A stretch of 64,000 nucleotides of DNA from Haematospirillum sp. H1815 (GTDB lineage Bacteria; Pseudomonadota; Alphaproteobacteria; Rhodospirillales; Rhodospirillaceae): the NCBI RefSeq assembly GCF_012102705.1, contig NZ_JAAVTA010000009.1, positions 1-64,000 of the forward strand, read 5' to 3'. Position numbers and translations under genes: made by a program. The notes beneath the pieces were generated by a model that was given only the letters and a program-made list of their open reading frames with translations, had not been told where the DNA came from and made no database searches. Shown here piece after piece: positions 8,706 through 16,481 of this stretch. Numbering within the stretch: the first letter of the stretch is position 1; every line of letters begins with the position of its first letter.

Positions 8706-11700
8706 TGGGAAACCAGTCTGGTGCCGAGACAGGCAAGCCGTTTCCAGCCGATTGGCATAACAATGTCCGGACCCTGGAAGAAGCACACCTTTACTCTCCG
8801 CTTCAAGAGCATGACGCTTGTGGTGTTGGCCTGGTCGCAGCCCTTGATGGAAAGCCCCGGCGCCAGGTGGTCGAGGCTGGTATCAGCGCCCTGAAGGTTC
8901 TGTTTCATCGTGGGGCTGTTGATGCGGATGGAAAAACGGGCGATGGTGCCGGCATTCACGTTGCCATCCCGCAAGCCTTCTTCAAGGCTCATGTTGAACG
9001 CATTGGCCACAAGCCGCTGGACGGGGTGATGGCGGTGGGCATGATTTTTCTGCCCAAAAACGACATGCTGGCACAAGAGCGGTGCCGGATGATTGTTGAA
9101 GCCGAGATTCTGCGCTGTGGGTACGGGATCTATGGCTGGCGCCAGGTGCCGGTTGATATCGATGTGATCGGGGAAAAAGCCAACGCGACGCGTCCCGAGA
9201 TCGAACAGATCATGATCGCCAATACCCGCAATGTTCCTGAACAGCAGTTTGAAACAGACCTGTACGTTCTGCGTCGCCGGATGGAGGCCAAGGCATCTGC
9301 CGAGAATATTTCCGAGTTCTATGTGTGCTCGCTGTCCTGCCGCTCCGTGATTTACAAGGGCATGTTCCTGGCCGAGCAGCTGGATACTTTCTATCCGGAC
9401 CTAGCCGATGAACGGTTTGAATCCCCGTTTGCCATCTATCACCAGCGGTATTCCACCAATACATTCCCGACGTGGCGTCTGGCCCAGCCGTTCCGGATGT
9501 TGGCCCACAATGGAGAGATCAACACCCTTTCCGGCAACATCAACTGGATGCGGGCGCATGAGACCCGCCTTGAGAGCTCTGTTTTTGGCGCCCGTGTTCG
9601 TGACCTGAAGCCGGTTATTCAGCCTGGCGGGTCTGACTCTGCTGCCCTGGACAACGTGTTCGAGCTTCTGGTGCGGGCCGGGCGTCCGGCACCTGCGGTT
9701 AAGGCCATGATGATTCCGGAGAGTCTTTCTTCCGGATCGGTCATGCCGGATGCGCACCGGCATTTCTTCCGTTACAGCAACTGCGTGATGGAACCGTGGG
9801 ATGGCCCGGCCGCTGTCTGTGCCTATGACGGGCGCTGGGTTATTGCCGGTCTGGACCGAAATGGTCTTCGTCCCTTGCGCTACACCATAACCGGTGACGA
9901 CCTGCTGATTGTGGGATCGGAAACGGGCATGGTGCGCATTGATGAAGCCAGTGTTCGGGCCAAGGGGCGTGTTGGTCCCGGGCAGTGTATCGGCATAGAC
10001 CTGCTGGAAGAGCGATTCTACGGTGATGATGCGCTGAAAACCGCCATGGCTTCCCGTGCTCCCTTTGGGGCATGGACATCCCGGATGACGCATTTGGACA
10101 GCCTGATAAAGGGATCGGGGATGTCCAGTCCAACGCTTGATGCCGGTACGCTGTGTCGTCGGCAGCTTGCTCATGGTATGACTCTGGAAGACATGGAGCT
10201 GATACTGGCCCCGATGATCGAGGAAGCCAAGGAAGCCATTGGCTCGATGGGTGATGATACACCCTTGGCCGTGCTTTCGGACCATTATCGTGGATTGCAT
10301 GTCTTCTTTCGGCAGAATTTCAGCCAGGTGACCAATCCACCCATTGATCCACTACGGGAAACGCGGGTCATGAGCCTGGGAACCCGTCTGGGCAATTTGG
10401 GCAATATCCTGGATGAAGATCCGTCCCAGTGTGATATTTTGCAGATCGAAAGCCCGGTCTTGACCAATGCCGAATTTCGGGCCATGTGCGCCTATATGGG
10501 TGATGCAGCCGCTTTTGTGGATTGTACCTTCGACGTTCATGGTGGTGAGCATGCCCTGCGTGAGTCCGTGCGTCGTATCCAGAACGAAACCGAAGATGCT
10601 GTTCGTGGTGGTTGTACCCACGTTATCCTGACGGATGAGTCTGCGTCTGCAGACCGTGCTCCCATGCCGATGATCCTGGCTGCAGGGGCTGTGCACACCT
10701 GGTTGATTCGCCAGAAGCTGCGTACATTTACCAGCTTGAATGTCCGGTCCGGTGAATGTCTGGATACACACTCTATTGCTGTTCTGATCGGTGTCGGTGC
10801 TACCACGGTCAATGCCTGGCTGGCTGAGGAAGCTATCCATGACCGTGTCCGCCGGGGTCTTCTGGGCGGAATTTCGCTGGAGCAGGCACTGAAAAACTTC
10901 CGCAAGGCCCAGGATGATGGTTTGCGGAAGATCATGTCAAAGATGGGTATCTCCGTTGTGTCCTCGTACCGTGGGGGGCTGAACTTCGAGGCTGTTGGCC
11001 TGTCCCGTGCCTTGGTGGCGGAATTTTTTCCCGGTATGCCGTCCCGGATTTCCGGTATCGGCATGGCAGGGATCCAGAAAATGGTCCTGGAGCAGCATGC
11101 CCGGGCCTGGAAGGCTCCTTCGGTCGTTCTTCCTGTCGGTGGTCTGTATCGCTATCGGCGTGGTTCCGGCGAGACGCACGGTTTTGAGGGGACCCTGATC
11201 CATATGTTGCAGATGGCTGTGACGCGAGAGGATTATGCCCTGTATCAGCGTTATACCCGTGGGGTTCGTGCGTTACCGCCGATTTCATTACGTGATTTGC
11301 TGGATTTCCGCCGGGCGGAGCGTCCGTTGCCTTCGGATGAGGTAGAATCCGTGACCCAGCTGCGCCGCCGTTTCGTAACGCCGGCCATGTCACTGGGGGC
11401 TTTGTCGGAAGAAGCCCATGGCACCCTGAACATTGCCATGAACCGGATTGGTGCCAAGTCAGACAGTGGAGAGGGAGGCGAGGTGCCGGAACGGTATCGT
11501 CCCCGCCCGAATGGCGACAATGCCAATTCAGCAATCAAACAGGTGGCATCCGGGCGTTTTGGCGTGACGGCGGAGTATCTGAACCAGTGCCGTGAAATTG
11601 AGATCAAGGTTGCACAAGGTGCCAAACCTGGCGAGGGAGGGCAGTTGCCTGGCTTTAAGGTAACAGCGCAGATTGCAGCCCTGCGCCATTCAACACCGGG

Positions 11701-13258
11701 GGTGACACTGATCTCTCCTCCCCCCCATCACGATATTTATTCCATCGAGGATCTGGCCCAGCTTATCTATGACCTGAAGCAGATCAATCCAAAGGCCCGC
11801 GTTGTGGTCAAGCTGGTTTCCCGGTCCGGCATCGGGACCATTGCGGCTGGTGTAGCCAAGGCCAGGGCTGATGTCATCCATATCTCCGGGCATGCTGGCG
11901 GAACTGGCGCCAGTCCGATGACATCGATCCGCTATGCCGGGCTGCCGTGGGAGCTTGGCCTTTCGGAGGTTCACCAGGTCCTGACTCTCAACCGTTTGCG
12001 TCATCGGGTTCTTTTGCGCACGGATGGCGGCATCAAGACAGGCCGCGATGTGGTTGTGGCCGCCATTCTTGGGGCCGAGGAGTTCGGGGTTGGCACGGCA
12101 AGCCTGATTGCCATGGGCTGCATTATGGTGCGCCAGTGTCATTCCAATACATGCCCGGTCGGGGTTTGTACGCAGGATGAGGCCCTGCGGGCCAAGTTCG
12201 GCGGCACACCGGAAAAGGTTGTCAACCTGTTCTCCTTTATGGCTGAAGAGGTGCGGGAAATCTTGGCCGAGCTGGGTTTCCGGACCTTGAACGAAATTAT
12301 CGGCCGGACCGACCTGCTGTACCAGGTTTCAAGGGGGGCGTGGCATCTCGATGACCTGGACCTGAATTCCCTTCTGGTCAAGGCGGATGCAGGGGGGCTG
12401 CCGACTGTTTGTGCCGTGCAGGGACGTAACGAGGTTGATGAAACCCTTGATGCTCGCATGATTGAGGATGCCCGTTCTGCCCTGGAGGACGGGGAGAAGA
12501 TGCAGCTCACCTATCATGTGCAGAATACGCACCGTGCGGTTGGAACCGGGTTGAGCCACAGGATTGTGACCCGCTATGGGATGAAGGGGCTTCAGCCGGG
12601 CCATATTACGGTTCGCCTGCGTGGGTCTGCGGGGCAGTCCCTTGGGGCCTTTGCCGTGCAGGGCCTGAAGCTGGAGGTTTTCGGAGATGCCAACGACTAT
12701 GTTGGCAAGGGGTTGTCTGGTGGTGCCATTGTTGTGCGCCCCCCGGTGTCCAGTCCGCTTTTGTCCCAGGATAATACCATTATCGGAAACACGATCCTGT
12801 ATGGAGCAACGGCGGGAACTCTTTTTGCGGCAGGGCAGGCTGGTGAGCGTTTTGCTGTGCGCAACTCAGGGGCTGTTGCCGTGATCGAGGGGTGTGGATC
12901 AAATGGCTGCGAGTACATGACGGGCGGGGAAGTTGTGATCTTGGGGTCTGTTGGTCCGAATTTTGCCGCCGGTATGACCGGTGGTATGGCCTATGTTTTG
13001 TGTGATGACAGTCTTGATCATCTGGTCAACCTAGATTCCGTGATCTGTCAGCGTATCGAAATGGATTACTATGCACATCGCCTGAAGGAGCTGGTGCGCC
13101 AGCATGCCTGTGAAACAGGGTCTCGCTTTGCCGAGAAAATACTGGCTGAGTGGCACTGTCAAATCGGGAATTTCTGGCAGATTGTGCCCCGGGAGATGGT
13201 GGCGCGTCTTGAAATGCCTGTTTCCCGACGCCTTCCGGGGGCTTGCGTTTCTGCCTGA
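8705..13258 (+). CDS. gltB: glutamate synthase (NADPH) large subunit
   Basis: A 1517-residue alpha subunit of GOGAT, which converts glutamine plus 2-oxoglutarate to two glutamates. The class II glutaminase nucleophile is Cys39 in DACGVG, exposed after removal of a 38-residue propeptide. The central and FMN-binding synthase domains follow, with KPGEGGQLPG and SGHAGGTGASP. The 3Fe-4S cluster cysteines are C1139, C1145 and C1150 (CIMVRQCHSNTC). The C-terminal beta-helix (GXGXG) domain includes NDYVGKGLSGG. Length is normal for the family. It overlaps the gltD stop by one base and ends 2 bp before the convergent DUF1848 gene. Confidence 0.98.
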   Translation: MGNQSGAETGKPFPADWHNNVRTLEEAHLYSPLQEHDACGVGLVAALDGKPRRQVVEAGISALKVLFHRGAVDADGKTGDGAGIHVAIPQAFFKAHVERIGHKPLDGVMAVGMIFLPKNDMLAQERCRMIVEAEILRCGYGIYGWRQVPVDIDVIGEKANATRPEIEQIMIANTRNVPEQQFETDLYVLRRRMEAKASAENISEFYVCSLSCRSVIYKGMFLAEQLDTFYPDLADERFESPFAIYHQRYSTNTFPTWRLAQPFRMLAHNGEINTLSGNINWMRAHETRLESSVFGARVRDLKPVIQPGGSDSAALDNVFELLVRAGRPAPAVKAMMIPESLSSGSVMPDAHRHFFRYSNCVMEPWDGPAAVCAYDGRWVIAGLDRNGLRPLRYTITGDDLLIVGSETGMVRIDEASVRAKGRVGPGQCIGIDLLEERFYGDDALKTAMASRAPFGAWTSRMTHLDSLIKGSGMSSPTLDAGTLCRRQLAHGMTLEDMELILAPMIEEAKEAIGSMGDDTPLAVLSDHYRGLHVFFRQNFSQVTNPPIDPLRETRVMSLGTRLGNLGNILDEDPSQCDILQIESPVLTNAEFRAMCAYMGDAAAFVDCTFDVHGGEHALRESVRRIQNETEDAVRGGCTHVILTDESASADRAPMPMILAAGAVHTWLIRQKLRTFTSLNVRSGECLDTHSIAVLIGVGATTVNAWLAEEAIHDRVRRGLLGGISLEQALKNFRKAQDDGLRKIMSKMGISVVSSYRGGLNFEAVGLSRALVAEFFPGMPSRISGIGMAGIQKMVLEQHARAWKAPSVVLPVGGLYRYRRGSGETHGFEGTLIHMLQMAVTREDYALYQRYTRGVRALPPISLRDLLDFRRAERPLPSDEVESVTQLRRRFVTPAMSLGALSEEAHGTLNIAMNRIGAKSDSGEGGEVPERYRPRPNGDNANSAIKQVASGRFGVTAEYLNQCREIEIKVAQGAKPGEGGQLPGFKVTAQIAALRHSTPGVTLISPPPHHDIYSIEDLAQLIYDLKQINPKARVVVKLVSRSGIGTIAAGVAKARADVIHISGHAGGTGASPMTSIRYAGLPWELGLSEVHQVLTLNRLRHRVLLRTDGGIKTGRDVVVAAILGAEEFGVGTASLIAMGCIMVRQCHSNTCPVGVCTQDEALRAKFGGTPEKVVNLFSFMAEEVREILAELGFRTLNEIIGRTDLLYQVSRGAWHLDDLDLNSLLVKADAGGLPTVCAVQGRNEVDETLDARMIEDARSALEDGEKMQLTYHVQNTHRAVGTGLSHRIVTRYGMKGLQPGHITVRLRGSAGQSLGAFAVQGLKLEVFGDANDYVGKGLSGGAIVVRPPVSSPLLSQDNTIIGNTILYGATAGTLFAAGQAGERFAVRNSGAVAVIEGCGSNGCEYMTGGEVVILGSVGPNFAAGMTGGMAYVLCDDSLDHLVNLDSVICQRIEMDYYAHRLKELVRQHACETGSRFAEKILAEWHCQIGNFWQIVPREMVARLEMPVSRRLPGACVSA

Positions 13259-13260
13259 TG

Positions 13261-14151
13261 CTACAGGGCTTCTTGGCCTGCTTTGTGAGACTGCGCAGCC
13301 TCGCGTGCTTTTACGTGTGTTGTTGTAGCATAGCAGTAAATACAGCCTTGCGGGCAGGTATTATAGGCCCCGATATCCTTGCTGGCTGCACAGGCACAAG
13401 CCGCACGGTGGCTGCGGGATCCGGTGATGATAGTCTGTCCTGCCAGGCGTGACAGGCGTTCTGTATCTATGCAGGCAGCATCGTGCAGGCCGGGAACCAG
13501 AAGATGGCGCTGGGCGCACAGGGACAGGGTCATACCGTTATCCTGGGCGATGGCGAGTAGGTCCCCCAGCAAGGCTTTCTTGGTGTCATCATCCGGATCA
13601 TGCCAGGTCAGGTTACTGTGCTGTGCTGCCCTCTCAAGGGATCGCCGTGTCTTGCTGTAAAACTGGGCAAAGCTGACAACAACTTCGTTGACGGCACCTC
13701 TCAGATCTCGGGCCAGGCGGGAAAATGTCTCACGGTGCCAGTGGGGTGGTGTCAGGGATGTGAAAAGAATGGGATCATAACGCCAGACAACGGCATCAGG
13801 TCCGCGGGCTCTGGCCAAGGCGCGTATCATCTCAACGGCCTGATGTGCATCCGGGACAAAACGGTCCAGGTTGCGGGGATAGCCGGTAACCGTGAACTGG
13901 ATAACAGTGGGCAGTCCCAAGGCATCGACGGCTGGCAAGTGATGCAGGAATGGCTCGATATTCCGGGTCCACAGAACAAGACCGGACAGGGCATGCGGAC
14001 GAAGGTCGACCGTAAAGGGCCTGTTGTTCCAGACATTGTGTACCGTGACGTGCCCGGCCTGCAGCCGGTTGATGAACCAGTCTCCATAAAAGGCCGGTAT
14101 GTCGGTCTTGTAACTGGCGGACAGGACGGGCCTTGTTTCCTTGCACGTCAC
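13261..14151 (-). CDS. DUF1848 family protein
   Basis: A 296-residue protein matching DUF1848 end to end. It begins with SASYKTDIPAFYGDWFINRL and continues through VLWTRNIEPFL, QFTVTGYPRN and VVWRYDPI. It ends in a cysteine-rich block, ACACAASKDIGAYNTCP followed by CIYCYA. The fold is barrel-like and the C-terminal cysteines suggest a metal or Fe-S site, but I know of no proven function. Translation probably starts at GTG 14151; an out-of-frame ATG lies just upstream and AGGGG about 10 nt before the GTG can serve as ribosome-binding site. The trxA terminator sits directly upstream, so it is probably transcribed separately. Confidence 0.9.
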   Translation of the reverse strand: MTCKETRPVLSASYKTDIPAFYGDWFINRLQAGHVTVHNVWNNRPFTVDLRPHALSGLVLWTRNIEPFLHHLPAVDALGLPTVIQFTVTGYPRNLDRFVPDAHQAVEMIRALARARGPDAVVWRYDPILFTSLTPPHWHRETFSRLARDLRGAVNEVVVSFAQFYSKTRRSLERAAQHSNLTWHDPDDDTKKALLGDLLAIAQDNGMTLSLCAQRHLLVPGLHDAACIDTERLSRLAGQTIITGSRSHRAACACAASKDIGAYNTCPQGCIYCYATTTHVKAREAAQSHKAGQEAL

Positions 14152-14175
14152 GCCATGTGTCCCCTTTGATCGAAG

Positions 14176-14200
14176 AGAAAGCCGCCAGCGGCGGCTTTCT
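14176..14200 (-). terminator. terminator of trxA
   Basis: A perfect 11-bp stem (AGAAAGCCGCC and GGCGGCTTTCT) with a 3-nt loop lies 38 nt after the trxA stop. The minus-strand tail is TTTCTCTT. Confidence 0.8.
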
Positions 14201-14237
14201 GTGTCAGCAATATGCAGACCAAGTCGGGATTCATGCC

Positions 14238-14561
14238 TTACTTTGGCATCGATGTCTTGATCCAGTCCTGCAGCACGCTTTTCATCGGGGGTGCGCCAAC
14301 CTTTGTTGCTGTGAGCTGTCCATTGTGGAACAACATCAGGGTCGGAATGCCACGGACCCCGTACTTGCCGGGCGTCAGCGGGTTTTCATCAATGTTGATC
14401 TTGGTAATTTCCAGCGTTTCGCCCATTTCGGCTGACAGTTCGTCCAGCAGAGGGGCTAGGGTCCGGCAGGGGCCGCACCATTCTGCCCAGAAATCAACCA
14501 GAACCGGCTTTTCTGCTTTCAGGACATCTTTTTCAAAGCTGTCATCCGTCACCTGCTTCAT
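14238..14561 (-). CDS. trxA: thioredoxin
   Basis: A 107-residue cytoplasmic disulfide reductase of standard thioredoxin length and fold. The active site is WCGPC with C29 and C32. The cis-proline loop (GIPTLMLF) and the N-terminal strand VLVDFWAEW are both present. The ATG at 14561 has a GGAAG ribosome-binding site. It appears monocistronic, closed by the terminator at 14176-14200, and its 5' end faces a divergent small gene about 170 bp away. In many alphaproteobacteria trxA lies beside addA; here addA is 46 kb away. Confidence 0.98.
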   Translation of the reverse strand: MKQVTDDSFEKDVLKAEKPVLVDFWAEWCGPCRTLAPLLDELSAEMGETLEITKINIDENPLTPGKYGVRGIPTLMLFHNGQLTATKVGAPPMKSVLQDWIKTSMPK

Positions 14562-14732
14562 GTGTATGCTTCCTTAGTCATCATGGTCGGCTTGTATCCT
14601 GGACTCTAGGGAGCGGCGGTGATGTCGTCAAGGCCAGGTCAAGGCGCTTTGGGGTGGGTATCGTGTGCAGTCTCTTTTCATTCCAGGTGTTCCCGGATAG
14701 GCTGTCAGCCATTTTTATCGAGGAACCTGTTG

Positions 14733-15077
14733 ATGCCACCGAAGAACAACCCCCTGAAACTCAACCCCCTGCAGTTGAAGACCCTGACCTTGCTTCAAGT
14801 CCTGGCCGGGATGCCCGATGCCAGCCAGCCGGATCCGGAAACTGGAGACCCCATGGTTACCGCGTTTCCTGATCCCCACGGGAACCATTTTCACCTTGGA
14901 TCTTGGGTCGTTTCTTCTTCCGATGCCACAGGCCTGCGTAATGAGGCTGTTTGGAAGGCCTTGACCCGCAAGGGGTTGGCCACGTCGCGCTGGCCTTATG
15001 GCATTTCGGTCACAGCTCCGGGGATGGCCTATGAAACCGGGCTGAAAAGCAAGATCCTGCATGGCTCTGACCATTGA
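14733..15077 (+). CDS. conserved small hypothetical protein
   Basis: A 114-residue soluble protein starting at ATG 14733 with AGGAA about 8 nt upstream; the frame stays open further upstream without another good start. The N-terminal part is helical and leucine-rich (LKLNPLQLKTLTLLQVL). The middle has a His-containing strand (DPHGNHFHLGSWVVSS) and the C-terminal half resembles a small alpha/beta domain. I recall similar proteins as uncharacterised in Rhodospirillales, but cannot assign a function. It stands 27 bp before the CinA-N-like gene and is probably co-transcribed with it. Confidence 0.7.
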   Translation: MPPKNNPLKLNPLQLKTLTLLQVLAGMPDASQPDPETGDPMVTAFPDPHGNHFHLGSWVVSSSDATGLRNEAVWKALTRKGLATSRWPYGISVTAPGMAYETGLKSKILHGSDH

Positions 15078-15104
15078 TAGACTTGTTTTGCGGAGTGTCG
15101 CATC

Positions 15105-15875
15105 ATGCCCGATCGCACAGCCTGTGTTCTTGTTATCGGTAACGAGGTCCTGTCCGGGCGAACGCGTGATGCGAACATTCCCATGATTGCAACAGGTCTG
15201 GCCGGGATTGGTATTGCCGTGAAAGAGGCCCGTATTATACCTGATGTGCACGAGGCAATTGTTTCAGCCTTGCACGATGTCCGTGATCGTTTCGATCTTG
15301 TTTTCACAACCGGCGGCATCGGTCCAACACACGATGATATTACGGCTGAGGCTGTTTCAGCGGCTTTTGGGGTTGAGCTGGAGCAAAACCCCGATGCTGT
15401 AAAGCGGTTGCGTGATTATTACGGTCCCGAACACTTAACCCCGGCACGGCTGCGTATGGCCCGTATCCCTGCCGGGGCGGCTCTTTTGGACAATCCGGTC
15501 AGCGCGGCTCCGGGGTTTTGTATCGGGAATGTGTATGTTCTGGCCGGTGTTCCCCGCATTGCGACGGCCTGCTTTGACCTGTTGAAGCCGGGTCTGGCCG
15601 GTGGGGCTGCGATTGTCTCCAGGGCTGTTTCCGCTGCGGTACGTGAAAGTGACCTTGCTGTGTCCTTGGGGGGCATACAGGCTTCGTTTCCTGACGTTGA
15701 CATCGGCAGCTACCCTTTCATGACTCCGAAAGGCTATGGCGTCAGTATTGTTGCCCGTGGCACGGATCCGGAACGATTGGACCAGGTTGCTGCGGTTGTT
15801 GCTGATGCCATGCGGGCGCTTGGTGTTGAGCCGTTCTTTGCCGACCACGCGGCGGCGGCTGATGAATCATCCTGA
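15105..15875 (+). CDS. CinA N-terminal / MoaB-type molybdopterin-binding domain protein
   Basis: A 256-residue protein with the MoCF-biosynthesis fold. It has the N-terminal strand CVLVIGNEVLSGRTRDAN, the signature TTGGIGPTHDDIT, and the later segment PGFCIGNVYVLAGVP. This is the stand-alone N-terminal half of CinA-like proteins; the C-terminal nicotinamide-nucleotide deamidase domain is absent. Such short forms are annotated as competence/damage-inducible or molybdopterin-binding proteins, and the substrate is uncertain. A ribosome-binding site GGAG lies just upstream of the ATG. It sits between two small genes transcribed the same way. Confidence 0.88.
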   Translation: MPDRTACVLVIGNEVLSGRTRDANIPMIATGLAGIGIAVKEARIIPDVHEAIVSALHDVRDRFDLVFTTGGIGPTHDDITAEAVSAAFGVELEQNPDAVKRLRDYYGPEHLTPARLRMARIPAGAALLDNPVSAAPGFCIGNVYVLAGVPRIATACFDLLKPGLAGGAAIVSRAVSAAVRESDLAVSLGGIQASFPDVDIGSYPFMTPKGYGVSIVARGTDPERLDQVAAVVADAMRALGVEPFFADHAAAADESS

Positions 15876-15887
15876 GGGGGATGCGGT

Positions 15888-16136
15888 ATGCCGGTGAGCC
15901 CACAGGAAAAGAAGGCCCTGAAATTCTTGTTCCAGCATCTGTTGGCAGGGTGTGCCGGTGCTCTGCTATGCGGCATTATGATACTGTGGCTTGATATTGG
16001 AAATATTCGTACGCTTGCTTTCCGGTCTGATCACCCGGTTCTTTATACGGGGCTGCTTTTTTTCGGTCTTTTTGTTACCTTTGGCAGTGTCAGCATGGGT
16101 ATAGGCATCATGAGTCTGGGTGAAGACCGTAACTAG
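15888..16136 (+). CDS. small two-helix membrane protein
   Basis: An 82-residue protein with a lysine-rich N-terminus (PQEKKALKF) followed by two hydrophobic segments, roughly residues 14-34 (HLLAGCAGALLCGIMILWL) and 50-74 (LYTGLLFFGLFVTFGSVSMG). It is probably an inner-membrane protein. GAGGGGG about 8 nt before the ATG supports the start. It follows the CinA-N-like gene by 12 bp and ends that transcription unit. The family is not recognised beyond its resemblance to small alphaproteobacterial membrane proteins. Confidence 0.75.
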   Translation: MPVSPQEKKALKFLFQHLLAGCAGALLCGIMILWLDIGNIRTLAFRSDHPVLYTGLLFFGLFVTFGSVSMGIGIMSLGEDRN

Positions 16137-16481
16137 AGTGCTTGTTGGCCCTTGTTTTTGTTCTTAATGAACAAATATATTTCTATGCAGACAATAAATG
16201 TACCGATTGGGCTGAAAGCACGGCTGTGCTGATGCTACAATGTGGTGCGGCTGTGTATGCGGGATTCGTGCACGGACAGGATGCCTTGTCCCTGTCATTG
16301 CTTCTGAATCCAGACCAGCTGCATGGGGCGGCCTTGTTTGTATCGGCATGCCGCAGTGCTTGCCCCCGAGTGTTGTTTCCGGGGGGTGCGTATCCAGTGT
16401 AGCGGGCTTTCCAGCCTGTAATGCTGCCCGGATACGGGATTGGGCTATCCCCGCTGAAGGGGTCAGTGCAAGGAATATGCG
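16137..16481. other. 345-bp intergenic region before the giant repeat gene
   Basis: No convincing gene is seen. A 7-bp palindrome, TTTGTTC-TTAAT-GAACAAA, lies at 16157-16175 next to AT-rich sequence (16170-16200). It could be an operator or weak terminator near the promoter of the giant gene. An 86-codon open frame starting at TTG resembles nothing and was not called. Confidence 0.4.

Noticed and set aside
9401-10300. 299-codon minus-strand open frame in gltB
   Set aside because: It lies opposite a conserved part of GltB and shows no family match.
16142-16402. 86-codon open frame before the giant gene
   Set aside because: It starts at TTG with no ribosome-binding site, has no recognisable motif, and lies in a probable promoter region.
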